Counted from the stretch's first letter, positions 1 to 9,375 are shown. The stretch: 64,000 bases of DNA from Tetzosporium hominis (GCF_002265435.1 NZ_NOKQ01000348.1:41242-105241); one strand, 5' to 3'. Numbers and translations are program-made. The notes: generated from the sequence alone by a model not told the origin.

Positions 1-180
1 CCACGAAATCATTTAGTACAACAAGCACTCGATGAGGCAGAACAAAAGGGGTCTATGGAGAAGGTGATCTCCTTATTGCAAATTCTCGAAAATCCCTACA
101 CTTATACAGAACAGCAAGTACAACTTGAACAGCTTCCACCGCATGATGGAGGCCCGTTCGTAACCTATTGTGGCACATAA
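1..180 (+). CDS. selO: Protein adenylyltransferase SelO (C-terminal 59 residues)
   Basis: Frame 1 is open from the window edge to a TAA at 178-180. It gives a tail beginning PRNHLVQQAL and ending in PFVTYCGT, with PRNH and the terminal CGT being hallmarks of the SelO/YdiU (UPF0061) family. These pseudokinase-fold enzymes transfer AMP from ATP to Ser/Thr/Tyr of target proteins, often redox-related ones. Only the C-terminus is visible, so the catalytic centre cannot be judged. The next gene starts 18 nt downstream on the same strand and is probably co-transcribed. Confidence 0.85.
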   Translation, partial: PRNHLVQQALDEAEQKGSMEKVISLLQILENPYTYTEQQVQLEQLPPHDGGPFVTYCGT

Positions 181-197
181 GAAAAGGAGAGATGAGT

Positions 198-938
198 ATG
201 AGATTTTCTGATCACGTGGTTGTTGTCAATGGAGGAACTTCTGGAATTGGAGCAGAAGTCGTAAAGCAATTCACTAGAGAAGGGGCAACAGTCTACTTTA
301 CTGGTCGCAGCGAAGAGAAAGCCGCTCATGTTACATCGAATAACGCCCACTTCGTTCCAGTTGAAAATCAAAATCCGGAAGAAATCGAGAGTTTCTTCAA
401 GCATGTGATGGAGGAGGAAGGGAAAATCGATGTTCTCTTCAATAATGCAGGCGTCTTGTCCGTAGCGACCGGACCTCTTTCTAGAGTCAAACTCGACAAG
501 TGGCATGAGTTAATTGCCGTGAACCAAACAGCCATCTTCCTTTACATGCAGCAAGCGCTACAAGTGATGTCCAAACAAAAATCTGGAGTGATTATCAACA
601 ATGCCGCTATTTTAGGAGGCGCAAAAATCAATCCTATGTTGCCAGCTTATAGTGGAACAAAAGCTGCCGTCATTGCGATGACGAAAAGTGCGGCACTACG
701 CCACGCTGGAGAAGGAATTCGCATTAATAGCATTTCTCCAGGACCGACAGAGACGGATCTCGCAATCAAAGCTTACGGTAGCCAACGTGCCTTTGATGAA
801 AATTCATCACACCACCCTAGAGGTCATTATGCAAAACCAGAGGAAATCGCGCCGGCCGTGTTATTTTTAGCTTCCAAAGACGCCAGCTATATAAATGGTA
901 CCGACTTGGTCATAGATGGTGGGTACTCTTTAAAATAA
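198..938 (+). CDS. SDR family oxidoreductase
   Basis: This is a 246-residue classical short-chain dehydrogenase/reductase. The N-terminal Rossmann motif reads NGGTSGIG, followed by the NNAG structural motif near residue 82 and the Y-x-x-x-K pair in AYSGTK; PGPTETDL and a C-terminal INGTDLVIDGG complete the fold. AAGGAG at 184-189 lies 8 nt before ATG 198, so that start is preferred over ATG 192. The Ser expected about 13 residues before the catalytic Tyr is absent (the segment reads NNAAILGG), so activity may be altered. The substrate cannot be told from sequence. A strong terminator follows. Confidence 0.85.
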   Translation: MRFSDHVVVVNGGTSGIGAEVVKQFTREGATVYFTGRSEEKAAHVTSNNAHFVPVENQNPEEIESFFKHVMEEEGKIDVLFNNAGVLSVATGPLSRVKLDKWHELIAVNQTAIFLYMQQALQVMSKQKSGVIINNAAILGGAKINPMLPAYSGTKAAVIAMTKSAALRHAGEGIRINSISPGPTETDLAIKAYGSQRAFDENSSHHPRGHYAKPEEIAPAVLFLASKDASYINGTDLVIDGGYSLK

Positions 939-967
939 ACTGTGGATTTCCACAGTTTATTTTTTTT
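933..967 (+). terminator. Intrinsic terminator after the SDR gene
   Basis: A 13-bp inverted repeat (arms 933-945 and 950-962, loop 946-949) is followed by a continuous T run to 967. Its 5' arm overlaps the stop codon of the SDR gene. Confidence 0.85.
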
Positions 968-1026
968 GGAAAAAGATTTACCTTTTGCAATAGATTCCAT
1001 ACAATCAAATAAAAGGGGGCAGTGCA

Positions 1027-2583
1027 ATGACAACCTATGAACTACTTTGGAAATCACAATTGATCCAAGAACCACAGGCCGTAGTAGACCAAGCCACAGC
1101 ACTGCTGTCCTCAGGAGAAAAGACAAAAGCTGAACAAGCAGAGCTTCATTATTGGATTGCCCTCAGCTATCGCTATTTGACAAAGATGGACCAATGTCTC
1201 CACCATGCTTATGAATCCGAATATCGGTATGAACAACTCGGAGATGATGATGGGTTGGCTAAAGTAACCAATCTCATTGGAGTCGTTTATTTTTACAATG
1301 GATTTTATGAAAAAGCTATACGCTATTTTTTCAAAGCGAAGGATCTTGCACAACAGCAAAATAACCTACCTACGTTATGCCGCATTGAAAACAATATCGG
1401 AGAAGTATACAGAGAGACTGAGGAGTTTGGGTTATCTGAACTTCACTACCAACAAGCTTTAGATTATGCTAAACAATCAGAAGAACTCTATTTTCAAGCG
1501 ATTATTTTAGAAAATTTAGGACAGTTGTCGTACTATCACAATGAACTCGAGAAAGCAGAAACCTTTTTACTTGAAAGCAGAGCTTTTTTACAGACACTTC
1601 ATGACCGTTCAGCACTAGCGGATGTAGAGAATAAGCTCGGACTTGTATTCATGAAAAAGGGGCAAATGGAGCAAGCAGAGGAACATTTTCGTGTTGCATT
1701 TCAGCAGATACAGCCGGATGGGAACAAACTCTATCTTACAGAGATTTTGATGAATTTGGCCGAACTATTGAGTGACTATGACCAGAGTTATTTAGAACTC
1801 TTGGAGGAGGCTGAGAAGACAGCTGTATCTATAGAAGCCCATCACTTATTAAAGAAAATTTATCAAAAGCTGTCGCTTTATTTTGAAGAAAGACGAGATT
1901 ACCAGACGGCACTTTCTTATTTCAAACAATTTCATCAAACCGAGCAAACGATGGAATCTTCTACGATGCGCAACAAACTCGAATTGCTTCGAGTGGAATT
2001 GAATCATAGTCAGGACTTAAACAAGATGGCTACTTTAAATGAACAGTTGTCTTATGAAATCAATCAATTGAATGAAGAAGTTTTCATGGATGAATTGACG
2101 AAAGTCTGCAACCGCAAAGGATTGCGGCATTACCTTGCCACTTCACAAGCCACTACCTATTTGCTTGCATTACTCGACATTGACCACTTTAAAGTTTTCA
2201 ACGACAGCCACGGGCACCTTGCAGGTGATCATGCCCTGCACCAAGTGGCGCAAGCTCTAAACCGAGCAGTGACAGCAGAATCACAAGATGCATGTGTCGC
2301 TCGATTGGGAGGAGAAGAATTTATCGTTATTGTTCCTTTACTGAAAGCAACACAAGCAACTAACACCATCCAAAAGATTCAAAAAGAAATTCGAGAGCTC
2401 CAGCTCCCTTATTCGGATCATAACGAAGTCCAAGTCGTGACAGTAAGTGGAGGTGCTCTTGTAACTTCGGAAGATGTAAATGAACATTTCATGGAACTCT
2501 ATAAAGAAATGGATCAATTGTTGTATCAAGTGAAGCAAAATGGACGTAATCAAATACTCCTGCAACAATTCCGACAAAACTAA
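1027..2583 (+). CDS. TPR-repeat diguanylate cyclase (GGDEF)
   Basis: This 518-residue soluble protein should make cyclic di-GMP from two GTP. The N-terminal two thirds (about residues 40-310) is a run of tetratricopeptide helices such as NLIGVVYFYNGFYEKAIRYF, a likely protein-protein or peptide sensor. A short coiled coil (about 320-350) leads into the GGDEF domain, which begins DELTKVCNRKGL. The active-site signature is GGEEF at residues 428-432, a catalytically competent form. No R-x-x-D inhibitory site is seen at its usual place upstream. AAGGGGG precedes ATG 1027. A nitric oxide synthase gene follows 73 nt downstream on the same strand; no terminator is evident between them. Confidence 0.88.
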   Translation: MTTYELLWKSQLIQEPQAVVDQATALLSSGEKTKAEQAELHYWIALSYRYLTKMDQCLHHAYESEYRYEQLGDDDGLAKVTNLIGVVYFYNGFYEKAIRYFFKAKDLAQQQNNLPTLCRIENNIGEVYRETEEFGLSELHYQQALDYAKQSEELYFQAIILENLGQLSYYHNELEKAETFLLESRAFLQTLHDRSALADVENKLGLVFMKKGQMEQAEEHFRVAFQQIQPDGNKLYLTEILMNLAELLSDYDQSYLELLEEAEKTAVSIEAHHLLKKIYQKLSLYFEERRDYQTALSYFKQFHQTEQTMESSTMRNKLELLRVELNHSQDLNKMATLNEQLSYEINQLNEEVFMDELTKVCNRKGLRHYLATSQATTYLLALLDIDHFKVFNDSHGHLAGDHALHQVAQALNRAVTAESQDACVARLGGEEFIVIVPLLKATQATNTIQKIQKEIRELQLPYSDHNEVQVVTVSGGALVTSEDVNEHFMELYKEMDQLLYQVKQNGRNQILLQQFRQN

Positions 2584-2656
2584 TGGCCTCACCTAGAGTC
2601 ATCCTTTGCTTTTCAAACCTGACCTTCAGTACTATTAACAGTACGGAGGGAATCCT

Positions 2657-3709
2657 ATGAAACAAAAAGCCTATGATTTTTTAACTTTATATTGTCGTGA
2701 ACAAAACAAAGACCCAGCTTTCTTTACAGAACGCTGGATGCAGATAGAGCAACAAATTGATAACAAAGGAACCTATACGCTGACTAAAGAGGAGCTCGAC
2801 TATGGTTCCAAAGTGGCTTGGCGCAACAGCAACAAATGTATAGGCCGTCTTTTCTGGCAGACCATGCATGTTCATGATTATCGTGAATTAAGTGAGCCTA
2901 AAGAAATAATGGACGCTCTTATTCATCACATTCAATACGCAACTAATGGTGGCAAAATCAAACCTACAATTTCGATTTTCCATCCGAGTGTTCGAATCTG
3001 GAATCATCAATTGCTACGCTATGCAGGATATAAACGAGATGGAATTATCATCGGAGATTCCGATTCACTTGCCTTCACTAAAATTTGTGAAGAGTTAGGG
3101 TGGAGAGGTGCAGAAACGTCTTATGATTTGTTGCCCCTAGTAGTACAAATCGGAGAAGACCTTCCGTTTTGGGTAGAGATTCCGAAAGAAGTTGTATTGG
3201 AAGTACCAATAAGTCATCCAGAGCATGTCCGGTTTAATGAGCTTGAGCTGAAATGGTATGCGGTACCTATCATTTCGTCGATGAAATTAGAGATTGGCGG
3301 TATTGAGTTTCCTGCGGCCCCGTTCAACGGGTGGTATATGGGAACTGAAATCGGAGCTCGCAATTTAGCAGATGAACATCGGTATAATCAGCTGCCTAAA
3401 GTGGCTGATTTATTTGAACTCAATCAACAATCGGCATCAAGCCTGTGGAAAGATCGAGCGCTAGTAGAGCTCAATCTTGCAGTATTGCACTCATTTAAAA
3501 CTGCGGGAGTCAGCATCGTCGATCACCATACGGCAGCTGTGCAGTTTAAACAATTTGAGCAGCAAGAACAGAAGCAGGGGCGAGACGTGACCGGAATGTG
3601 GAGTTGGTTGATTCCTCCTTTGTCTCCAGCAGCAACGCATGTTTTTCATAAGCCCTATAACAATCAGACGAAATCTCCGAATTTCTTCTATCAAAAAAAT
3701 CCGTACTAA
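2657..3709 (+). CDS. nos: Bacterial nitric oxide synthase oxygenase
   Basis: The 350-residue product is an oxygenase-only NOS, which oxidises L-arginine to nitric oxide and citrulline using electrons from cellular flavodoxin-type reductases. The proximal haem ligand Cys61 sits in WRNSNKCIGRLFW, and the substrate-binding Glu lies in GWYMGTEIGARNL. The C-terminal W-x-W pterin-side region (MWSWLIPP) is present. Length matches the bacillal enzyme. GGAGGG at 2645-2650 supports ATG 2657. In Bacillus and Staphylococcus, bNOS protects against oxidative stress and some antibiotics. The upstream neighbour is a GGDEF enzyme, suggesting but not proving linked NO and c-di-GMP physiology. Confidence 0.95.
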   Translation: MKQKAYDFLTLYCREQNKDPAFFTERWMQIEQQIDNKGTYTLTKEELDYGSKVAWRNSNKCIGRLFWQTMHVHDYRELSEPKEIMDALIHHIQYATNGGKIKPTISIFHPSVRIWNHQLLRYAGYKRDGIIIGDSDSLAFTKICEELGWRGAETSYDLLPLVVQIGEDLPFWVEIPKEVVLEVPISHPEHVRFNELELKWYAVPIISSMKLEIGGIEFPAAPFNGWYMGTEIGARNLADEHRYNQLPKVADLFELNQQSASSLWKDRALVELNLAVLHSFKTAGVSIVDHHTAAVQFKQFEQQEQKQGRDVTGMWSWLIPPLSPAATHVFHKPYNNQTKSPNFFYQKNPY

Positions 3710-3745
3710 AAACGTATCCCTGAATAGTCCCAGGGATACGTTTTT
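3708..3745. terminator. Bidirectional terminator between nos and the PLD gene
   Basis: A 15-bp perfect stem (3708-3722 with 3731-3745) with A-rich and T-rich flanks serves the convergent genes on either side. Confidence 0.85.
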
Positions 3746-3747
3746 CA

Positions 3748-5202
3748 TTAATAAGTCGTGACTTTGATTAGTTTTTGAAGAGTATAGATCCAGCGCTGCC
3801 ACCAGGTGAACTCATTTTGATAGTCATCCAGTTGCACCGTATATTCAGCATCTTCATTGCTCCACAAACGCTCAAAATAACTTGTGAACTCACTTGATAG
3901 TTCACTTTCAGTCGGAGCAATGACTCGAATATTTGTTTCGAGATTGTAATCATCGAGGGTTCGTTCTGTATAATTTGCAGAACCACTTGAAATAATGGAA
4001 CGATCTGTTTGAATGTGAATAGCCTTCGAATGGTATTGGCCAACAACTGTATTGTACCAACGAATCTCAAGCTTTCCATCTGTATCTTCTACAAGTTCTT
4101 GTGCAACCGGTCTGTTCGGAAGACCAGATTTTTGTCGTCCGAATGAATTTTCATTTGGATCAAGAATCATGCGAACTTGAACCCCTCGGTTTGAAGCATC
4201 GACCAGCGCATTGACGATGTCTCTTTTGGCAATAAAGAACATCATTAAGTCAATCCGGTCACCCTCTTGTGTAGCCGCAATATCAGTTAAAAGTGCGTCT
4301 AAGATTTTCTTTTCCGTTAAGATTTGTCCCTCATATTGAAACTCTTCTTCTTGAGCTTCCTCATTCACTCGCGGAAGTTCTAGGCCTGCTGAAAATTTTG
4401 TGACAGCTTCTTCGGATTCTAGTAAATCATTGAGCAGTGCACTACCTGTAAAACGCAACGCGATATTTCCATGAAGACCACTTGCGTCATGGGGGTTTGC
4501 TGATGATACCATTCCTTCTTTTTCTGTAATAACCACTTTTCTATGGTTTGCCTTTACGTTTAATAAAGTAAGATAGGATGCCACGGTCATCTTAGGAGCT
4601 TCGCTTGCCATAGCATTAGGAATCCATCCATTATCGCCAGTTTCAAACCATTGGAAAAAGGTCCTGTAAACACCCGAATAGATTGGAGTAGAGTCGCGAA
4701 GTGGGTCAAGATCTGTATAGACAATCTCTACTCCTGCATCGCGCATTTTTTTAAACCATTCGTTTTCATAAGAACCGTATCCACGGTTAATCGGATCTGT
4801 AATAAAGATCACAGGCATATCCGGGTTTTGTTGTTTCTTTATGGCCATCGCTGAAGATAAGTCCTCTGCAATGGATGGGAAACCTTCATCTTTCTCATAA
4901 AATCCATCCATTAAAAACATATCTACGACTACAAATTCTTCAGCAGATTCAATCATTTCGTAAATAGAATTGAAGATTTCATTATCTGTTTTACGAGTTT
5001 CACCAGTATCATCCAGTGCATATGTTAGATCTGTTACCATTTCAATATCGGTTATAGGATGTAAGTCTCCATTAAATGAAACACCATCAGGCAATGGCTT
5101 AAAGGTATGCCACAAAATCATACCGGCATATACCACAATAAACACAGCTAGTAGTGAAAATACGATGCGTTTTCGTTTAGACCATCTCTTAAATCTCCCC
5201 AT
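3748..5202 (-). CDS. Membrane-anchored phospholipase D-like protein
   Basis: This 484-residue member of the PLD/cardiolipin synthase superfamily has one N-terminal membrane segment (about residues 13-32) and two PLD repeats. The first HKD-like motif is HRKVVITE followed by SSANPHD. The second is HSKAIHIQTD followed by SSGSANYT. Both keep His and Lys, but the usual Asp eight residues on is Glu in the first and Gln in the second. It may hydrolyse or transfer phosphodiesters at the outer membrane face; cardiolipin synthase activity is not certain. AGAGGAA lies before ATG 5202. It stands alone, convergent with nos. Confidence 0.75.
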   Translation of the reverse strand: MGRFKRWSKRKRIVFSLLAVFIVVYAGMILWHTFKPLPDGVSFNGDLHPITDIEMVTDLTYALDDTGETRKTDNEIFNSIYEMIESAEEFVVVDMFLMDGFYEKDEGFPSIAEDLSSAMAIKKQQNPDMPVIFITDPINRGYGSYENEWFKKMRDAGVEIVYTDLDPLRDSTPIYSGVYRTFFQWFETGDNGWIPNAMASEAPKMTVASYLTLLNVKANHRKVVITEKEGMVSSANPHDASGLHGNIALRFTGSALLNDLLESEEAVTKFSAGLELPRVNEEAQEEEFQYEGQILTEKKILDALLTDIAATQEGDRIDLMMFFIAKRDIVNALVDASNRGVQVRMILDPNENSFGRQKSGLPNRPVAQELVEDTDGKLEIRWYNTVVGQYHSKAIHIQTDRSIISSGSANYTERTLDDYNLETNIRVIAPTESELSSEFTSYFERLWSNEDAEYTVQLDDYQNEFTWWQRWIYTLQKLIKVTTY

Positions 5203-5263
5203 TTGTCATTCCTCTTTCCTAGTCACTATGTATAGTACTTTCTTATCACAAGTACCCATTCCA

Positions 5264-5298
5264 TTAAATAAAAAAACGTGTACACAATGTGTACACGT
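5264..5298 (-). terminator. Terminator of queT
   Basis: A 10-bp perfect inverted repeat (5276-5285 and 5289-5298), read on the minus strand, is followed by TTTTTTTATTT. It overlaps the queT stop codon. Confidence 0.85.
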
Positions 5299-5783
5299 CA
5301 ATCTAAAAGAGTCGCTAGATTTAAGCGTTTACCAAGCGCCTGAATTACAGGAATTCCAACTAGCATAACGACCAGTTCACCTGCTCCAACTGTTAGCCAT
5401 GTCAAATAGAAAGGTAGCTCGTAAACGAGCACGAGTTCATAAGCAATGATGAACGTAGTAAATGTAAAGACTACTGCAGTTGCTATCATTTTATGAGTTT
5501 CTGATTTTAGACGAGGAATGATGAGTAGAACAATACCAAGTGAGATGACAGAATGAGCAACACCAAACGTCAAATCATAAATCCCCAAAGGTGAGAACAG
5601 ATTGGTAATAAATACACCGGCTACGATTCCAAAGAAGTATCGCTTATTAAAGACGATCAAATGATTGAACATCTCGGCAATACGGAACTGAAGGTTTCCG
5701 TAAGCAAGTGCTGGAATGGCCAACGATACTGCTACATATAAAGCTGCGATGATCGCATTCACTGTTAAAGTTTTCATTTTCAT
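5298..5783 (-). CDS. queT: Queuosine precursor ECF transporter S component QueT
   Basis: The 161-residue, very hydrophobic protein (about five or six membrane segments) matches the QueT family, the substrate-binding subunit of an energy-coupling factor transporter for preQ0/preQ1-type queuosine precursors. Diagnostic stretches are NLQFRIAEMFNHL and FGVAHSVISLG. ATG 5783 was chosen because AAGGAG (plus coordinates 5793-5798) lies 9 nt upstream. That Shine-Dalgarno sequence is part of a preQ1 riboswitch, which independently supports both the start and the function. Confidence 0.92.
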   Translation of the reverse strand: MKMKTLTVNAIIAALYVAVSLAIPALAYGNLQFRIAEMFNHLIVFNKRYFFGIVAGVFITNLFSPLGIYDLTFGVAHSVISLGIVLLIIPRLKSETHKMIATAVVFTFTTFIIAYELVLVYELPFYLTWLTVGAGELVVMLVGIPVIQALGKRLNLATLLD

Positions 5784-5790
5784 ATTTCTA

Positions 5791-5832
5791 ATCTCCTTAG
5801 TTTTTTTACGTGGGAGGTTCTCGAACCACGAA
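5791..5832 (-). promoter_or_regulatory. preQ1 class I riboswitch controlling queT
   Basis: Read on the minus strand, a CGTGG/CCACG helix encloses a loop starting TTC. It is followed by an A-rich tail TAAAAAAACTAAGGAG, the layout of the preQ1-I pseudoknot aptamer. The tail that docks on ligand binding contains the AAGGAG of queT. This implies translational repression when preQ1 is plentiful. Confidence 0.85.
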
Positions 5833-5924
5833 TTCACAAGTGTTGATTGTACAATAATCACAAGACTTCGTCAATGCATGTTTAAACTTGTCAAAGAAGA
5901 GAAAAATAAATAGAAACAAAGTAG

Positions 5925-5953
5925 TTGAATTTTTATACCCCCTATGGTATATT
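5925..5953 (+). promoter_or_regulatory. SigA promoter of the cst operon with internal CstR operator
   Basis: TTGAAT (5925-5930) and TATATT (5948-5953) are 17 bp apart. The spacer carries the dyad ATACCCCCTATGGTAT (5935-5950), with ATACC/GGTAT arms and a C-rich core, as in CsoR/CstR operators. Binding here would block RNA polymerase directly. Confidence 0.75.
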
Positions 5954-5996
5954 CTCATTAACAACAAATTAATTTGATTAATGGAGGTTTTCATTC

Positions 5997-7388
5997 ATGT
6001 TATTTCGTTCATTTTTCGATGAAAAGTTAGCTCAGTATACGTATTTAGTGGGATGTCAACGTACAGGAGAAGCATTAGTAATTGATCCAGCACGCCATGT
6101 AGACGATGTAGTAGAAGCAGCTAAAAAAGAAGGGCTTCATATCACAGCTGCAACAGAAACGCATATCCACGCCGACTTCGTTTCAGGGTCACGTCAATTA
6201 GCAGAACAATATGGAGTGAAGCTTTATCTATCTGATGAAGGTGATGAGAATTGGAAGTATGGCTACACAGACGGCTTAAACGTAGAGTTCGTAAAAGATG
6301 GATCTAAGTTTTCTATAGGGAACATTGATTTTGAAGTCATGCATACACCTGGGCATACCCCAGAAAGCATTTCATTTGTGTTGACGGACCGTGGAGGCGG
6401 CGCATCAAAACCAATGGGAATCTTTACAGGAGACTTCGTATTTGTAGGAGACGTGGGTCGTCCAGACTTACTTGAAAAAGCAGCTGGTGCTGCAGGAACT
6501 GCAGATTCAGGAGCACGCGATATGTATCACTCGGTTCAACGCTTCAAAGAATTACCCGACTACTTAATGGTTTGGCCAGCACACGGTGCAGGTTCTGCTT
6601 GTGGGAAGTCACTTGGGGCAGTCCCATCTTCAACAGTGGGTTATGAAAAACAATTCAACTGGGCTATGCAAATCAATGATGAGCAAACTTTTGTTGATGA
6701 ACTATTAAAAGATCAGCCAGAAGCACCTGTTTATTTTGCGGAAATGAAAAAAGTAAACAAAATCGGTCCTGCGGTCTTAACACAAGACAAACGAGTCCCT
6801 GATTTCTCTGCAGAAGATGTTAAAAAAGCGCTAGGGCAAGAAAAAACTTTAATCATTGATACGCGTCCTGCTACAATCGCAGAAAAAACGCTCTTACCAG
6901 GTTCAATCAATGTTCCCTACAATAAATCATTCACTAATTGGGTTGGCTGGCTTGCAAACTATGATGAAGATTTGGTGATTATCGGTGAACCATATGATAA
7001 AGAAGATATCGTAGAATCTCTTCAATCCATTCACTTTGATCGAATCGTCGGTTATGCTCCTGTCGATGTTGTTGCAGAATGGGATGAGCACGACTCTTAC
7101 GAAACATTGACGGTTAAAGAGTTTACAGAACAAGCAAAAGACCAAGACACTTATGTGCTCGATGTACGAAATGACATGGAATGGGGAGATGGTCATTTAG
7201 AAGAAGCCCATCATCATTTCCTAGGAAAAATTCGTGACACAGATGTACCGAAAGACAAAACACTTCTAGTCTATTGCCAAGGTGGTGCTCGCTCTGCAAT
7301 CGCTTCTAGCGTATTGAAATCTCGTGGCTTTGAAGACGTAAAACACATGGCAGGCGGTTATGGTGCCTACCTACGTGAACAAAACTAA
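5997..7388 (+). CDS. cstB: Persulfide dioxygenase-rhodanese fusion CstB
   Basis: The 463-residue protein has three domains. Residues 1-230 form a metallo-beta-lactamase-fold persulfide dioxygenase (THIHADFVSG, then HTPGHTPES and TGDFVFVGDVGRPDL). Residues about 270-350 are a rhodanese-like domain without an active-site Cys. Residues about 360-460 are a true rhodanese with Cys427 in VYCQGGARS. This is the architecture of Staphylococcus CstB, which converts persulfides to thiosulfate. GGAGG at 5983-5987 fits ATG 5997. It heads a four-gene operon with glutaredoxin, the repressor CstR and a second rhodanese, under a CstR-type promoter. Confidence 0.92.
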   Translation: MLFRSFFDEKLAQYTYLVGCQRTGEALVIDPARHVDDVVEAAKKEGLHITAATETHIHADFVSGSRQLAEQYGVKLYLSDEGDENWKYGYTDGLNVEFVKDGSKFSIGNIDFEVMHTPGHTPESISFVLTDRGGGASKPMGIFTGDFVFVGDVGRPDLLEKAAGAAGTADSGARDMYHSVQRFKELPDYLMVWPAHGAGSACGKSLGAVPSSTVGYEKQFNWAMQINDEQTFVDELLKDQPEAPVYFAEMKKVNKIGPAVLTQDKRVPDFSAEDVKKALGQEKTLIIDTRPATIAEKTLLPGSINVPYNKSFTNWVGWLANYDEDLVIIGEPYDKEDIVESLQSIHFDRIVGYAPVDVVAEWDEHDSYETLTVKEFTEQAKDQDTYVLDVRNDMEWGDGHLEEAHHHFLGKIRDTDVPKDKTLLVYCQGGARSAIASSVLKSRGFEDVKHMAGGYGAYLREQN

Positions 7389-7408
7389 TTTAGAAAGAAG
7401 GAACTAAT

Positions 7409-7923
<515 letters not shown>

Positions 7924-7934
7924 GGGATTTCGAA

Positions 7935-8288
7935 ATGGAATGGATTTTTATAGTGGCCATCATAGGATTTATTGCATGGCGCATGATGGGATCAAAAAAT
8001 GTCCCATCCATCAATACACAAGATTTGAAAAACGTTTTACAGGATGGCAGCAAGCAATTTATTGATGTCCGAACGCCAGCTGAATACAAAGGGCGTCACA
8101 TCAAACAATTTAAAAATATGCCACTTAATACGTTGCCAAATCAACTTGCCAAGCTCGACAAAGAAAAAGAAACCATCGTTATCTGCCAGTCAGGTATGAG
8201 AAGTTCGCGTGCATGTCAAATTCTGAAGCAAGCAGGCTTTACAAATGTAACCAACGTTCGTGGCGGAATGAGCCAGTGGAACGGATAA
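7935..8288 (+). CDS. Membrane-anchored single-domain rhodanese
   Basis: The 117-residue protein has an N-terminal membrane segment (about residues 2-18) and one rhodanese domain with active-site Cys84 in VICQSGMRSSR. The FIDVRTPAEYKGRHI segment is characteristic. It is expected to carry sulfane sulfur at the inner face of the membrane, possibly handing it to CstB. It starts 11 nt after cstR and ends the operon. GGGGAT is a modest ribosome binding site. No clear terminator follows. Confidence 0.88.
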   Translation: MEWIFIVAIIGFIAWRMMGSKNVPSINTQDLKNVLQDGSKQFIDVRTPAEYKGRHIKQFKNMPLNTLPNQLAKLDKEKETIVICQSGMRSSRACQILKQAGFTNVTNVRGGMSQWNG

Positions 8289-8341
8289 GCATTTTATTTT
8301 GAAGTTAAGCATTATAGGTCTAGACTAAGAGAGGAAAGGTC

Positions 8342-9337
8342 GTGAAATCAATGACTAAACTCTCTTTTTTAGATTTAGCATCTGTCCGAGAAAATGAAAC
8401 TTCGGCAGACAGCTTCCAACATAGCAAGAGACTAGTACAGCAAGCAGAAAAATTAGGATACCACCGCTACTGGGTAGCTGAACATCACAATATGCAAGGT
8501 GTTGCGAGCTCTGCGACTTCCGTATTGATCGGCTATTTGGCCGGTCATACGAACTCGATTCGTATTGGAGCAGGAGGCATCATGCTTCCTAATCATGCCC
8601 CGTATGTGATTGCAGAACAGTTTGGAACACTAGATGCCATGTATCCGGGAAGAATCGATTTAGGACTTGGTCGTGCACCTGGGACCGATATGATGACGGC
8701 ACGCGCCTTACGTCGTGATCATCAAGGAGCTGACGATTTTCCTGAACTTGTTTCCGAGCTATTACATTATTTAGCTCCTGTCGATGAAAATCGGTTGCCA
8801 GCAGTAATGGCTGTACCTGGAGCAGGTGCAGACGTTCCTGTTTGGTTACTTGGTTCAAGTACATTTAGTGCACGACTTGCAGCTCAGATGGGTCTTCCAT
8901 TTGCGTTTGCTAGCCACTTTGCACCGGATCAATTAATGCAGGCACTTGAACTGTACTACCGCAATTTCAAACCGTCGACTTATTTAGATCAACCGTATGC
9001 AATGGCGGCTGTCAATGTGGTAGCTGCAGCTTCCAATGAAGAAGCGGAGCAACTAAGTACTACTCTCATTCAACAGTTCTTATCTATCGTTCGAGGACAC
9101 AAGCACAAGATGCGTCCGCCGATTGCGATGGACCAACTAGATTGGAGCCCTTCTGAACAAATGATGGTGGAGCGGACTGTACGAGCCCGAATCGTAGGTT
9201 CTGAAGAAACTGTACGTGAGCAGTTGGAAGCGTTCAAGAAACAGACAGGTGTGCAGGAAATCATGATTAGTACACCGATTTACGATGTTGAGAAACGTTT
9301 AGAATCTATGGCTATCACAATGAATGCGACAAAATAA
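8342..9337 (+). CDS. LLM-class flavin-dependent oxidoreductase (MsnO8 type)
   Basis: This 331-residue luciferase-like TIM-barrel protein carries the family stretches [25 protein letters not shown] and [15 protein letters not shown], typical of bacillal FMN-linked enzymes resembling YceB. The substrate is unknown. GAGG (8331-8334) sits 7 nt before GTG 8342, while ATG 8351 is 11 nt from AAAGG, so either start is possible. It may be transcribed with the cst genes because no terminator separates them, but the 53-nt gap leaves room for its own signals. Confidence 0.88.
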   Translation: MKSMTKLSFLDLASVRENETSADSFQHSKRLVQQAEKLGYHRYWVAEHHNMQGVASSATSVLIGYLAGHTNSIRIGAGGIMLPNHAPYVIAEQFGTLDAMYPGRIDLGLGRAPGTDMMTARALRRDHQGADDFPELVSELLHYLAPVDENRLPAVMAVPGAGADVPVWLLGSSTFSARLAAQMGLPFAFASHFAPDQLMQALELYYRNFKPSTYLDQPYAMAAVNVVAAASNEEAEQLSTTLIQQFLSIVRGHKHKMRPPIAMDQLDWSPSEQMMVERTVRARIVGSEETVREQLEAFKKQTGVQEIMISTPIYDVEKRLESMAITMNATK

Positions 9338-9375
9338 AAGTTCGGAAGCTCCGGGAGGGCTTCCGAACTTTTTTA
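9337..9375. terminator. Bidirectional terminator
   Basis: A 13-bp stem (9337-9349 with 9359-9371) with A and T flanks lies between the convergent flavin enzyme gene and dapF. Confidence 0.85.

Noticed and set aside
8281..8320. Direct repeat TAAGCATT before the flavin oxidoreductase gene
   Set aside because: Two 8-nt copies in AT-rich DNA are expected by chance and no dyad or promoter supports them.
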